Assembly: GCF_000717475.1 (NCBI RefSeq)
Contig: NZ_JPIK01000012.1
Span: 62,001-126,000 of the forward strand
Direction of reading: 5' to 3'
Source of the DNA: Desulfonatronum thiodismutans
Lineage (GTDB): Bacteria > Desulfobacterota > Desulfovibrionia > Desulfovibrionales > Desulfonatronaceae
Length of the DNA stretch: 64,000 bases
The position numbers were made by a program, and so were the translations under genes. Position 1 is the first letter of the stretch. Every line of letters begins with the position of its first letter. A model generated the notes under the pieces. The model searched no databases. It was not told the origin of the DNA and worked only from the letters and a program-made list of their open reading frames with translations. Positions 28,181-36,748 of this stretch are shown here, in pieces.

Positions 28181-28216
28181 TATGGGATTTATGCGACCTA
28201 TGTGACCTATGGGACG
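28181..28216 (+). repeat. four imperfect 9-base direct repeats at the dctQ start
   Basis: The units are TATGGGATT, TATGCGACC, TATGTGACC and TATGGGACG. The last contains the dctQ start codon. The repeat puts an in-frame ATG every nine bases. The upstream ones are closed by TGA at 28203, giving a 7-codon mini-frame. There is no Shine-Dalgarno sequence here, so the arrangement may affect initiation. Confidence 0.6.
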
Positions 28217-28715
28217 ACTGATTGATCGGATATTGCGCTTTTTTGATTTCCTGAGTCGCGCCGCTGGGTGGATCGCGGCGGGATTCGCGGTTTTGATCGT
28301 GCTGTTGATGACCGTGGAGATCCTCAGCCGGTCCTTGCTGAGCAAATCCACGATGGTGGTCAGCGACTACTCGGGCTATTTTCTCGTGGCCCTGGTCCTT
28401 TTGGGCCTGGGCTTCACATTGCGCGAGGACGGTCATATCCGGATCAAGCTGGTCCGGATGCGCCTAGCCGAACCCATCAGTCGCGTTCTGGACGTGCTCA
28501 TTGCCTTGGGCTGCGCGGCCATGACCATCTTTGCCCTGCGGGCCACCCTGCGCATGGTCATGGCCTCCCACCGCCTGGACATGCGCGCGGACACCGTCGC
28601 CCAGACCCCGTTCTGGGTTCCCCAACTTGTCATCCCCATCGGCCTTGCTCTGCTGCTTGTCCAACTTCTGGCCTTCATCATCCGGAGGGTGCGGTCATCA
28701 TCAGCGACCCGTTGA
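28209..28715 (+). CDS. dctQ: TRAP transporter small permease, DctQ family
   Basis: The 168-residue product has four membrane helices (about residues 13-35, 50-70, 90-112 and 132-155). It has the DctQ pattern: ILLMTVEILSRSLL, then SDYSGYFLVALVLLGLGFTLREDGHIR. With DctM it forms the Na+- or H+-driven inner-membrane carrier. The start is in a tandem repeat without a ribosome-binding site, so translation may depend on reinitiation after the mini-frame. The stop codon overlaps the proposed TTG start of dctM. Confidence 0.88.
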   Translation: MGRLIDRILRFFDFLSRAAGWIAAGFAVLIVLLMTVEILSRSLLSKSTMVVSDYSGYFLVALVLLGLGFTLREDGHIRIKLVRMRLAEPISRVLDVLIALGCAAMTIFALRATLRMVMASHRLDMRADTVAQTPFWVPQLVIPIGLALLLVQLLAFIIRRVRSSSATR

Positions 28716-30031
28716 TCCTTGCCCTGGTTCTGCTGGGGATCATGTTCGCCCTGCTCCTGTCCAGCATGTGGATCGGCTTTGCCCTGTTCGCCACGGGCTT
28801 CGCCGGGTTGCTGCTCTACGACGTGACCCTGCCGCCGACCATCTCCATCTGGGACCGCATCGCCCAGATCCTGGCCAATTCCATCTGGAACTCCTTGAAT
28901 TCCTGGGCACTGGCGGCCCTGCCACTGTTTATCCTCATGGGAGAACTGCTCTATCGCACTGCTATTTCCACCCGGCTGATGAACGCTCTGACCCCCTGGT
29001 TGAGCAACGTGCCGGGACGACTCTACCACATCAACGTGGCGGCCTGCTCTCTGTTCGCGGCCGTGTCCGGCTCCAGCGCGGCCACCACGGCCACGGTGGG
29101 CAAGATCACCCTCAAGGAACTGCGCCGCAGGGGCTACGACAAGCGACTGGCCATTGGCTCCCTGGCCGGGGCCGGAACCCTGGGCTTTCTGATCCCGCCC
29201 AGCCTGATTATGATCATCTACGGGGTGCTCTCGGACACCTCCATCGGCCGTTTGTTCATGGCCGGGATTCTGCCCGGGCTGGTCCTGGCCGGGATGTACT
29301 CCCTGTACATCGCCATTGCCTGCCTACTCCGGCCCGAAGCCGTGCCCGCGTCCGACGAGCGCTATACAATGCGTCAGCGCTTGGTCGCCCTGAAAGACCT
29401 CCTGCCCGTTGTCCTGCTGATCATCCTGGTTCTGGGCGGAATCTACGCCGGATTGACCACCCCCACCGAGGCCGCTGCCATTGGGGTTCTGGGTGCGCTG
29501 GGGCTGGCTCTGGTCTCCGGAAGTCTGACCCGGACGGCTCTGACCGAGTCCCTGCTCTCCACGGTCAAGACCACGGCCATGATCTGCTTTATTATTGCCG
29601 GGGCGGCCTTCATGTCCCAGATGGTCGGGTTCGTGGGCATCACCCGTTCTGTCTCGCAGTACATCACCGCCCTGGAACTCTCCCCCTACATGCTCCTGCT
29701 TGTTCTCGGCCTGATGTATCTCTTGCTGGGCATGATTCTGGACGGGATATCCATCGTGGTGATGACCCTGCCCATTGTCCTGCCCATCGTGGTCCTGGCC
29801 GGATTCGATCCGCTCTGGTTCGGCATCTTCGTGGTGATCATGGTCGAACTGTCTCAGATCACTCCTCCGGTGGGCTTCTCCATCTTCGTCATCCAGTTCA
29901 TCTCCCGCGAAGACGTGGGTACCATTTTCAAGGCCACCTTTCCCTTCTTCCTGATCACCGTGTTCATGGTCGTGCTCATCACGGTTTTCCCGGAACTGGT
30001 CTTTTACCTGCCGAACAAGATGCTGCGCTGA
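28712..30031 (+). CDS. dctM: TRAP transporter large permease, DctM family
   Basis: About 439 residues with 11-12 membrane helices. Typical segments are LFAAVSGSSAATTATVGKIT, GAGTLGFLIPPSLIMIIYG and LDGISIVVMTLPIVLPIV. It is the translocating subunit of the TRAP carrier. The start is unusual. No ATG or GTG exists in frame between the family N-terminus and DctQ, so the best candidates are TTG at 28712 (overlapping the dctQ stop as TTGA) or ATC at 28697, which is 7 bases after GGAGGG. A methionine at about 28742 would cut the first helix. An upstream in-frame extension reading from 28268 overlaps dctQ and is not real. Confidence 0.85.
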   Translation: MILALVLLGIMFALLLSSMWIGFALFATGFAGLLLYDVTLPPTISIWDRIAQILANSIWNSLNSWALAALPLFILMGELLYRTAISTRLMNALTPWLSNVPGRLYHINVAACSLFAAVSGSSAATTATVGKITLKELRRRGYDKRLAIGSLAGAGTLGFLIPPSLIMIIYGVLSDTSIGRLFMAGILPGLVLAGMYSLYIAIACLLRPEAVPASDERYTMRQRLVALKDLLPVVLLIILVLGGIYAGLTTPTEAAAIGVLGALGLALVSGSLTRTALTESLLSTVKTTAMICFIIAGAAFMSQMVGFVGITRSVSQYITALELSPYMLLLVLGLMYLLLGMILDGISIVVMTLPIVLPIVVLAGFDPLWFGIFVVIMVELSQITPPVGFSIFVIQFISREDVGTIFKATFPFFLITVFMVVLITVFPELVFYLPNKMLR

Positions 30032-30207
30032 TTGTGCTCCATGGTTCCCCCTGGAATCGTGCCTGAGTACGTGAACAAAACCAAAAATCCCTCAGCACCA
30101 GGGCTCCGCAAACGTTCGTTGGGTCACCGTGAAAAGGCTGCGGGTCCTTTCGTTTCGTTGACCATTGCCTGTTCCACGGGAAACAGATAAGATTGCAAAC
30201 TTGGCAC

Positions 30208-30241
30208 GCCACAAGGGGAAACGCTCCTTGTGGCTTTTTTT
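30208..30241 (+). terminator. rho-independent terminator before the zinc-ribbon gene
   Basis: GCCACAAGG (30208-30216) pairs with CCTTGTGGC (30226-30234) and is followed by seven T. It lies 177 bases after dctM and 57 bases before the zinc-ribbon start. It may end the TRAP transcript or attenuate a leader transcript of the next gene. Confidence 0.75.
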
Positions 30242-30297
30242 ACCCGGAACAGCGGTCGCGGACTCTTCGGAGCGACGTGACCCTCAGAAGGATCGTT

Positions 30298-30792
30298 ATG
30301 ACCACCGAAAGCATCCAGGCCGGCAGTTCGGTCGAATCGGCATGTCGCAAATGCAAAACCGTCACGGATCACCATGTGGTGGTCATGATCGACGAGAAAA
30401 TCGGCAAAGTGCAATGCAAAGTCTGCGGAGGGCAGCATGCTCACCGGCCCCCCAAGGCGGCCCCTGCTCCCAAAGCCGCCGCCCAACCCAAAGCAACGGC
30501 CGATAAAAAGCCGAGAGCCTCAGCGGCAAAGAAACCCGCGGGGCCTAAAAAGCCTTCCCCCGAGGTCTTGGCCCTTTGGGAGGGCAAAGTTGCCTCCACG
30601 GCTCCGGCGGATGTAAAACCCTACGCCATGACCGCCGACTTTGCAGACGGCGACGTGATCAGCCACACGGTTTTCGGCCCAGGGTACGTCCAGCGGTTCA
30701 TCAAGCCGAACATGATCGAAGTGCTGTTCGAGGACGGCTTGAAAATGCTGCGGTGTTGCGCCGAAGCTCCCGAAGCACCTGGCAACTCCTGA
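30298..30792 (+). CDS. zinc-ribbon protein with basic linker and Tudor/KOW-like C-terminal domain
   Basis: The 164-residue product starts with a four-cysteine zinc ribbon (CRKCKT and CKVCGG, about residues 14-42). An Ala/Pro/Lys-rich linker of about 45 residues follows, like the basic tails of nucleoid proteins. The C-terminal domain (about 115-150) has GDVISHTVFGPGYVQRFI and EVLFEDGLKMLRC, resembling the small beta-barrel at the end of PcrA/UvrD and CarD-type proteins. Nucleic-acid or RNA-polymerase binding is the simplest reading. The ATG is preceded by AAGGA. I cannot name the family. A terminator-like hairpin in its leader suggests regulated expression. Confidence 0.78.
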   Translation: MTTESIQAGSSVESACRKCKTVTDHHVVVMIDEKIGKVQCKVCGGQHAHRPPKAAPAPKAAAQPKATADKKPRASAAKKPAGPKKPSPEVLALWEGKVASTAPADVKPYAMTADFADGDVISHTVFGPGYVQRFIKPNMIEVLFEDGLKMLRCCAEAPEAPGNS

Positions 30793-30843
30793 TCCGACCG
30801 CCGGGAGTCTTCCGTAGCGGCGCACCGCCGCTTTCGCACCCTC

Positions 30844-32133
30844 ATGTCACCCGTCAGCGATCCTTCCGTCCCGTTCCCCGCGCGCGCTACCGAGAACAAT
30901 TCCTCGCCAGGCCCGCCAGGAGGCCCTTCAAGCGGACCGGCTGATCCGGCTGGTCTGGCGGCGCCTTACGACCCGGCCTCCTCCCGCAAGATCCTCGCGG
31001 TATTGTGGGTGCTGCTCTTCGCCACCTGGAGCCAGTTCATGATCGTGGCTCCGCTGCTGCCCCAGATCAGCGTCCGCCTGGCTGTTCCGGAGGTCCATCT
31101 TGGCTGGCTGATTTCCGGGTACGCCATCTCCATGGGCGTCTGCACCCTGTTCTGGGGGCCCATTTCCGACCGGCTCGGGCGCAAGCGCCTGTTGATGCTG
31201 GCAAGCGGCCTGATGGCCCTGGTGCTCTTCGCCCATTGGTGGACCCACTCCTATTCGGCCATGCTTCTGATGCGGATTCTGGCCGGAACCGTCGGCGGCG
31301 CCTTGACCACCGGGACTCTGGCCGCGGTGGGGGACTACATCCCTCCGTCCCATCGCGGGTGGGCCACGGGCTGGATCATCAGCGGCTTCGCCGCCGGACA
31401 GATCTTCGGCGTCCCGGCCGGAGCCTTTCTCTCCGGGGTCATGGACGATCGCCTGCCCTTCATCTTGCTGGGGCTGCTCATGGCCGCAGCGGGCTGGCTG
31501 GCCTGGCGCTGGATGCCGCCCTTGCCGCCCACCCCGTCCATCTCCTGGCCGACGATGCTCATGGACATGCGCCGACATTTGGCCACCCCCCGGTTGCTGG
31601 CCGGGTGCGGGGTTGGAGTCTGTCTTTTCGGCGGCATGGGGTTGTTCGTCCCGTTTTTTCCATTATGGATGGAACGCTCCCTGCTGCTGACCAGCCAGCA
31701 GGTGGCCTGGGTTTTTTCCATCGGCGGCGTGGCCGTGGTGATCAGCAGCGTGGTCATGGGTCGGCTCTCGGACCGGATCGGGCGCTACGGCTTGATCATA
31801 TTCGGCTCCTTGGGAGTGGGACTGTTCATGCTCGCCAGTCCGTTACTGCTCCATTGGCCTGACGGTGCGTACCTGCTCTTCGCCTTGATCATGGGCTGCG
31901 CCGCGGCCCGGGGCAGCGCCTTTCGGGCACTGCAAACCGAACTGGTTCCCGCCGGAGAACTGGGCCGCTACCTGAGCCTGTCCGCGTCCCTGGAAAACAT
32001 CGGATACGCCGCGGGCAGCGCTTTGGCCGGCTTGCTCTACGTGGCCTTCGGTTTCTCCGCCATCGCGGCGGCCTCGGCCATGACCGGCCTGATCGTCCTT
32101 GTGCTCGTTCGCGGTTTTCTGCGGCCCAAATGA
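30844..32133 (+). CDS. MFS transporter
   Basis: The 429-residue product has a 45-residue Pro/Ser/Gly-rich cytoplasmic N-terminus and 12 membrane helices. The MFS signature between helices 2 and 3 is WGPISDRLGRKRLL, repeated in degenerate form between helices 8 and 9 (MGRLSDRIGRYGL). The general form is that of drug/H+ antiporters or DHA1-like exporters. No ribosome-binding site is evident at the ATG. It lies 51 bases after the zinc-ribbon gene on the same strand and 185 bases before the PaaK-like gene. The substrate is unknown. Confidence 0.85.
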   Translation: MSPVSDPSVPFPARATENNSSPGPPGGPSSGPADPAGLAAPYDPASSRKILAVLWVLLFATWSQFMIVAPLLPQISVRLAVPEVHLGWLISGYAISMGVCTLFWGPISDRLGRKRLLMLASGLMALVLFAHWWTHSYSAMLLMRILAGTVGGALTTGTLAAVGDYIPPSHRGWATGWIISGFAAGQIFGVPAGAFLSGVMDDRLPFILLGLLMAAAGWLAWRWMPPLPPTPSISWPTMLMDMRRHLATPRLLAGCGVGVCLFGGMGLFVPFFPLWMERSLLLTSQQVAWVFSIGGVAVVISSVVMGRLSDRIGRYGLIIFGSLGVGLFMLASPLLLHWPDGAYLLFALIMGCAAARGSAFRALQTELVPAGELGRYLSLSASLENIGYAAGSALAGLLYVAFGFSAIAAASAMTGLIVLVLVRGFLRPK

Positions 32134-32318
32134 CGGTTCGGACAACGGATCAGATAGCGGTTTGGGGCACGTTTTCAACGACCACGATGTTGAACATTCG
32201 CCTTGTTCGGGTTAACCATGCCGGGGACGGTAGGGAAGCCGAACGTGGGTGCGCCCCCTGAGCCTTTCGCTGGACCTCCCGCCGAACCGACATCAGAACC
32301 AGAAGGAAGGAGCTATCC

Positions 32319-33596
32319 ATGGACGACGCATCGCGCAAGGACGGCATGTTTCACGAAATGGAACGGGAACCCGAGGAACAACGCCGAGACAGAAAGTGGG
32401 GGGCGGTCAGGAATCTGGTCCGCCAAGCCTGGACCGAGGCGCCCGCTTTCAAGTCCAGGTTGGAGAGCGCGGGGCTGACCCCGGACGACATCCGGTCCCC
32501 GCAAGACTGGCCGCGTATCCCGGTGCTGCGCAAGAAGCAGTTGATCGATCTGCAACGCTCCGGTCCTCGCCTGGGCGGGCTGTTGACCACGGATCTGGGC
32601 GATCTTCGCCGACTCTATTTTTCCCCCGGACCCATTGCCGACCCCGAAGGCCTTGGCCGGGATTTCTGGGGCTGGGCCGAGGCGTTTTACGCCGCGGGTT
32701 TTCGCGAATCCGACCTGGTCCAGATGACCTTCGGCTATCACCTTACTCCGGCCGGACTGATGCTGGAGGAACCGCTGCGCGAACTGGGCTGCGCCGTGAT
32801 CCCGGCCGGACCGGGCAACACCATGCAGCAGGTGGAGATCATGACCTCCTGGCCGGTGACCGGGTTCGTGGGCATGGCCAGTTTTCTGAAAATCATCCGG
32901 GACAAGGCCGTGGGGCAGGGCAAGGATCCACGGCGGGACTTTCAGCTCAAAACCGCCTTCGTTGCCGCCGAACGGCTGACCGAGTCCGTGCGCCAGGACC
33001 TGGAAAGCAGTTTCGACATGCTGGTCCGTCAGGGTTACGGCACCGCGGATTTGGGCTGCATCGCCTACGAGTGCCCGGCCCTTGGCGGGATGCACCTGTC
33101 TTCGCGCCGCCTGGTGGAAATCTGCGATCCGAAAACCGGCGAACCGTTGCCCGCCGGGGAGATCGGCGAGGTGGTGGTTACCCCGTTCAACCCCGTATAT
33201 TCGCTGATTCGCTTTGCCACCGGGGACCTTTCCCGGCTGGTCACCGAACCCTGCGCCTGCGGACGCACCGCCCCCAAACTGGCCGGCATCCTTGGCCGGG
33301 CCGACGACACGGCCAAGGTCAAGGGACAGTTCATCTACCCCCACCAAGTGGCCCAGGCCATGTGCCGTGTCCCGCCCGTGGCCCGGTGGCAGGTGGTGGT
33401 GTCCAACCCCAAGGGCAAGGACCGCCTTGAACTGCGGGTGGAACTCAGCGAGGCCGTGGAACCGGAAAAAATCCAGGCCGTGTTCCAGGAAGGATTGAAG
33501 TTACGGCCGGAAGTAAAAATTCTCGGCGACGGAGAGCGGCTGGATGAGAATGCTCCACCTTTGGTGGATGAGCGGACTTATGATGATGAAAAATAG
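32319..33596 (+). CDS. phenylacetate-CoA ligase-like adenylate-forming enzyme
   Basis: The 425-residue product aligns with PaaK. The N-terminal part has LVRQAWTEAPAFKSRLESAG and WPRIPVLRKKQLIDLQ. The central GYGTADLGCIAYEC and the RFATGDLSRLV hinge Asp region are typical, and there is a C-terminal ACT-like domain. The P-loop that normally reads SSGTTGKP is replaced by YFSPGPIADPEG, so adenylation may be altered. It may act on an aryl or short-chain acid, or serve another role. AAGGAG lies before the ATG. The nqrE gene follows after 103 bases; a functional link is unclear. Confidence 0.82.
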   Translation: MDDASRKDGMFHEMEREPEEQRRDRKWGAVRNLVRQAWTEAPAFKSRLESAGLTPDDIRSPQDWPRIPVLRKKQLIDLQRSGPRLGGLLTTDLGDLRRLYFSPGPIADPEGLGRDFWGWAEAFYAAGFRESDLVQMTFGYHLTPAGLMLEEPLRELGCAVIPAGPGNTMQQVEIMTSWPVTGFVGMASFLKIIRDKAVGQGKDPRRDFQLKTAFVAAERLTESVRQDLESSFDMLVRQGYGTADLGCIAYECPALGGMHLSSRRLVEICDPKTGEPLPAGEIGEVVVTPFNPVYSLIRFATGDLSRLVTEPCACGRTAPKLAGILGRADDTAKVKGQFIYPHQVAQAMCRVPPVARWQVVVSNPKGKDRLELRVELSEAVEPEKIQAVFQEGLKLRPEVKILGDGERLDENAPPLVDERTYDDEK

Positions 33597-33699
33597 TACG
33601 TGTTCCGCACCCGAAATCCCATCGAACGTCGGCGCTTGCCAGACCCAATCCAGCCGGGCTAAGCTCTACTGAACCGGTTTTCTTTAAGAGGAGAGACGA

Positions 33700-34308
33700 A
33701 TGGAAGACGCCGTCAACCTGACCGGCTTCGCCTCGGTGGTGCTCATCTTCGTGTCCGCGGCCTTCACGGACAATATTCTCCTGACCCGCTTCCTGGGCAT
33801 GTGCTCGGTGCTTGGCGTGTCCAAGAGGGTGGACACCAGCCTGGGCCTGGGGGCTGCGGTGATTTTCGTGACCACCTGCACCTCTGGTCTGAATTATCTT
33901 GTCTACCGGTATCTGCTCGTGCCTCTGGAGCTGGAGTATCTGCGGCTCATCGTGTTCATCGTGGTCATCGCCGCTTTCGTCCAGTTCGTGGAAATGGTCG
34001 TGGAACGCATCTCCGAGGGGCTCTACAACGCCCTTGGTATTTTCCTGCCGTTGATCACGGTCAACTGCGCCATTCTCGGCGTCTCGCTGTTCATGCTGGG
34101 CACGCCCTACAACCTGCTCCAGACCTTGGCCTACGGAGCCGGAGCGGGGACGGGCTGGGCCCTGGCCATCACCATCATCGGCGGCATCCGCGAGAAGATC
34201 AACGAACAAGCCTTGCCGCGCGGACTGGCTGGACCAGGAATCACCCTGATCGTCATCGGAATCATGTCCCTGGCCTTTGTCGGCTTTTCCGGCATGATCC
34301 GGATTTAA
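33700..34308 (+). CDS. nqrE: Na+-translocating NADH:quinone oxidoreductase subunit E (NqrE/RnfA family)
   Basis: The 202-residue product has six membrane helices. It carries FTDNILLTRFLGMCS and YNALGIFLPLITVNCAILG, each with the conserved cysteine of the NqrE/RnfA family that holds the intramembrane iron centre. The NALGIFLPLITVNCAI wording and the following nqrF gene favour NqrE over RnfA. It should sit in the inner membrane as part of a Na+ pump that links NADH oxidation to quinone reduction. The other subunits A-D are not encoded in the 30 kb upstream. GAGGAGA precedes the ATG. Confidence 0.88.
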   Translation: MEDAVNLTGFASVVLIFVSAAFTDNILLTRFLGMCSVLGVSKRVDTSLGLGAAVIFVTTCTSGLNYLVYRYLLVPLELEYLRLIVFIVVIAAFVQFVEMVVERISEGLYNALGIFLPLITVNCAILGVSLFMLGTPYNLLQTLAYGAGAGTGWALAITIIGGIREKINEQALPRGLAGPGITLIVIGIMSLAFVGFSGMIRI

Positions 34309-34388
34309 CAGCGGCAACGCTCTAAGCCGATAAAACGCCGAGTTTTCGGCCCTTCCTCCCAACCAACCACCCACCCACACGACGTTCC

Positions 34389-35492
34389 ATGCTCGCTTCC
34401 ATCGGTCTCGCCGTCGGCTTCCTGGCCATTACGACCCTCCTGCTGGCCATCCTGCTCGTCTTCGCCGAACGCCGCATCCTGAACTACGGCCCCTGCACCC
34501 TGGACATCAACAACGGCAAGAAGTCCCTGGTGGTCACCGGCGGGTCCTCGCTGCTCTCCAGCTTGGCCGACAACGACATCTTCATCCCCTCTGCCTGCGG
34601 CGGACGAGGAAGTTGCGCCTACTGCAAGGTCCAGGTCCTGGACGGCGGAGGGATGGTCAGTCCGGTGGAAGAGCCCTACCTGACACCTGAGGACATCAAG
34701 ACCAACGTCCGGCTTTCCTGCCAGGTCAAGGTCCGCCGGGACATCAAGCTGGCCATCCCGGACGAACTGTTCCTGGCCAGGCGCTTTCAGGGCAAGCTGG
34801 TCCACAAGCGCAAACTGACTTATGACGTAGTGGAGTTGCGTATTGCCTTGAACAATCCGGAATCCATCGAGTTCGCCGCTGGCCAGTACATCCAGCTTGA
34901 ATCTCAGGAGTACGCGGGCCGCGACGCGGTCATGCGCGCCTACTCAATCTCGTCCATCCCTTCGGACAGTCGCCACGTGGAGGTAATCATCCGCAAAGTG
35001 CCGGAAGGCATCTGCACCACCTGGGTCTTCGACCATCTCCAGGAGGGCCAGGAGGTTTTCCTGAGCGGGCCCTTCGGCGAATTCAAGCTCTCCGACACCA
35101 AGGCCCCGGCGGTGTTTCTGGCCGGAGGCAGCGGCATGGCCCCGATCTGGAGCATCCTGCGAGACATGCGCGAACGCGGAGACGACCGCGAGGCGATCTA
35201 CTTTTTCAGCGGCCGCAATCAGGACGACCTGTTCTTCACCGAGGAACTCTTCGCCCTGGAAAAGGAACTGCCCAACTTCCGCTACGTGCCCTGCCTGACC
35301 AGGGAAGATCCCGATTCCGACTGGAAGGGCGAACGCGGCCGCATCCCCGCGGTCCTGCCCAAGTACATTCCCGACACCACGGCCTACGAAGCCTACCTTT
35401 GCGGCTCCTCCAACCTCATCGACGCCTGCGTCGACGCCATGAAACAGCGCGGCCTCCAGGAACCGAACATCTTTTACGATAAATTCGAGTAG
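34389..35492 (+). CDS. nqrF: Na+-translocating NADH:quinone oxidoreductase subunit F
   Basis: The 367-residue product has an N-terminal membrane helix (residues 4-25), and a plant-type 2Fe-2S ferredoxin domain (Cys ligands in CGGRGSCAYC and LSC). A FAD-binding domain follows (MRAYSISSIPSD, the RxYS motif) and an NADH-binding domain (VFLAGGSGMAPIWSIL). It is the NADH-oxidising entry point of Na+-NQR. It is a little shorter than typical NqrF (about 405 residues). The ATG lacks a clear ribosome-binding site. It lies 80 bases after nqrE and completes a two-gene nqrEF unit. Confidence 0.92.
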   Translation: MLASIGLAVGFLAITTLLLAILLVFAERRILNYGPCTLDINNGKKSLVVTGGSSLLSSLADNDIFIPSACGGRGSCAYCKVQVLDGGGMVSPVEEPYLTPEDIKTNVRLSCQVKVRRDIKLAIPDELFLARRFQGKLVHKRKLTYDVVELRIALNNPESIEFAAGQYIQLESQEYAGRDAVMRAYSISSIPSDSRHVEVIIRKVPEGICTTWVFDHLQEGQEVFLSGPFGEFKLSDTKAPAVFLAGGSGMAPIWSILRDMRERGDDREAIYFFSGRNQDDLFFTEELFALEKELPNFRYVPCLTREDPDSDWKGERGRIPAVLPKYIPDTTAYEAYLCGSSNLIDACVDAMKQRGLQEPNIFYDKFE

Positions 35493-35803
35493 CGGATCTC
35501 CCGCAACGATTCCCCCGTACACGTCCACGGTTCTCATCCACTGAAAGTTTACCCGGAAATGCGGGCTTCACCTGGGTTTGGCACGCTCTTTATCTGTCCA
35601 CATGGGAAAATAGTTGACATGGTTGGATCACAGTGACTAACAACTGCCAGCTATTCGTGAACAACCTCGAAACCGAGGGTTTTGTTGCGGAAGCTTCCGT
35701 GCCAAGGTTCTCCGCTGAACAGGAAAACACCGGCACGGCGTCGGCAACGTTCCCTGAATGATCTTTATTCCGTGCCCCCTACTGTTCAACGGAGATCACC
35801 GTC
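35493..35803. other. 311-base intergenic region before the SGNH hydrolase gene
   Basis: No gene is visible. A TGGCACG at 35579 resembles a sigma-54 -24 element but the -12 GC is missing. TTGACA at about 35614 has a poor -10 (CTAACA) 17 bases on. GGAG 14 bases before position 35804 is the likely ribosome-binding site. Nothing here forms a convincing terminator for nqrF. Confidence 0.4.
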
Positions 35804-36661
35804 ATGCAACGAGTTTTCATCTTCGCCCTGTTTTTTTTCACTCTGTGTCTCACTCTGGCTCCACAATCATCCCTGGCCTCCGCGGAGCTGCAGTTACACA
35901 AATCAAATTTTCAACAGCCGGCATCGCCTCCCGCGCACGACTTCGGCGACAATGACCCCAACGTCATTCTGGCCCTTGGGGACAGCATCACCGAAGGCAC
36001 CCCGTTCGTCGGGCGTAGTGAAACCTATCCGGCGCATCTGCAGGCCATGCTCGGCAGGACGGTGATCAATGCCGGCGTTGGTGGAGCACGCAGTCGTGAC
36101 GGTGTTGCCAGGATCAATGGTCTGCTACGGCGCTACAAGCCCGGCTACGTGCTGATCATGTACGGTGCCAACGACGTCATGGAACGATCAGCTGAGGAAA
36201 TAACGAAAAATTTATTGACCATAGCCAATACGGCAACGGAAAACAAAACAATTCCTATTCTGGCCACGGTCACCCCGGTGGACGGACCGAGAATCGGCAG
36301 AAAAAACTTCATTCTCAACCTGAACGAAGTCATCACAACCAAAGCCACTGAATCTGGCTATCTCGTGGCCGATACGGCCACAGCTTTCGGCTGGGAAGGT
36401 CAATATCTTCTTTCCGACGGATTGCACCCCAACAGCGCTGGGATGGAAATCCTCGCTCAAACCTATTATGAAAAAATTCTTGAAGCGGAGAACGAAAACG
36501 GCGGAGGCGGAGGCGGTGGAGGCGGCTGCACCATTGCCGCTCATGGCCGACTCACCGGGGATTGGCTGATCGTGCTGGCGGGCCTGTTCGCGCTTTTCTT
36601 CCTTGGCCGACGTGGCCGAAATCCTCATCCGGCGAAAAACGCCGAGGTGATCACTGGTTAA
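35804..36661 (+). CDS. SGNH hydrolase with Gly-rich/Cys/TM/Arg C-terminal tail
   Basis: The 285-residue product has a signal peptide (1-27), block I LALGDSITEG (Ser61), block III GAND (Asn123) and block V DGLHPN (Asp205, His208), so the SGNH catalytic set is complete. The C-terminus is a run of nine glycines (233-241), Cys242, then a 15-residue hydrophobic helix (253-267) and RRGR. This is the layout of tripartite C-terminal sorting signals (for example MYXO-CTERM- or JDVT-CTERM-like). The protein is probably an outer-surface or membrane-anchored esterase processed near Cys242. No matching sorting protease is in the window. The substrate is unknown. Confidence 0.85.
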   Translation: MQRVFIFALFFFTLCLTLAPQSSLASAELQLHKSNFQQPASPPAHDFGDNDPNVILALGDSITEGTPFVGRSETYPAHLQAMLGRTVINAGVGGARSRDGVARINGLLRRYKPGYVLIMYGANDVMERSAEEITKNLLTIANTATENKTIPILATVTPVDGPRIGRKNFILNLNEVITTKATESGYLVADTATAFGWEGQYLLSDGLHPNSAGMEILAQTYYEKILEAENENGGGGGGGGGCTIAAHGRLTGDWLIVLAGLFALFFLGRRGRNPHPAKNAEVITG

Positions 36662-36748
36662 GCGCAATAGGTAAATGCGCCGGCAGGGCGACCAAACCGA
36701 CGAGGATGACGCGAATACGCCCGAAAAAGTAGGATTTTCGCCTCCAGG

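Noticed and set aside
28531..30066. Second plus-strand reading frame over dctM
   Set aside because: It is an out-of-frame reading of dctM with no membrane pattern; the frame ending at 30031 has the DctM motifs.
34305..34805. Minus-strand frame over the start of nqrF
   Set aside because: It is antisense to the ferredoxin domain of nqrF, which has intact Fe-S cysteines.
35576..35596. Possible sigma-54 promoter (TGGCACG)
   Set aside because: The -12 GC dinucleotide is absent, so the site does not meet the consensus.
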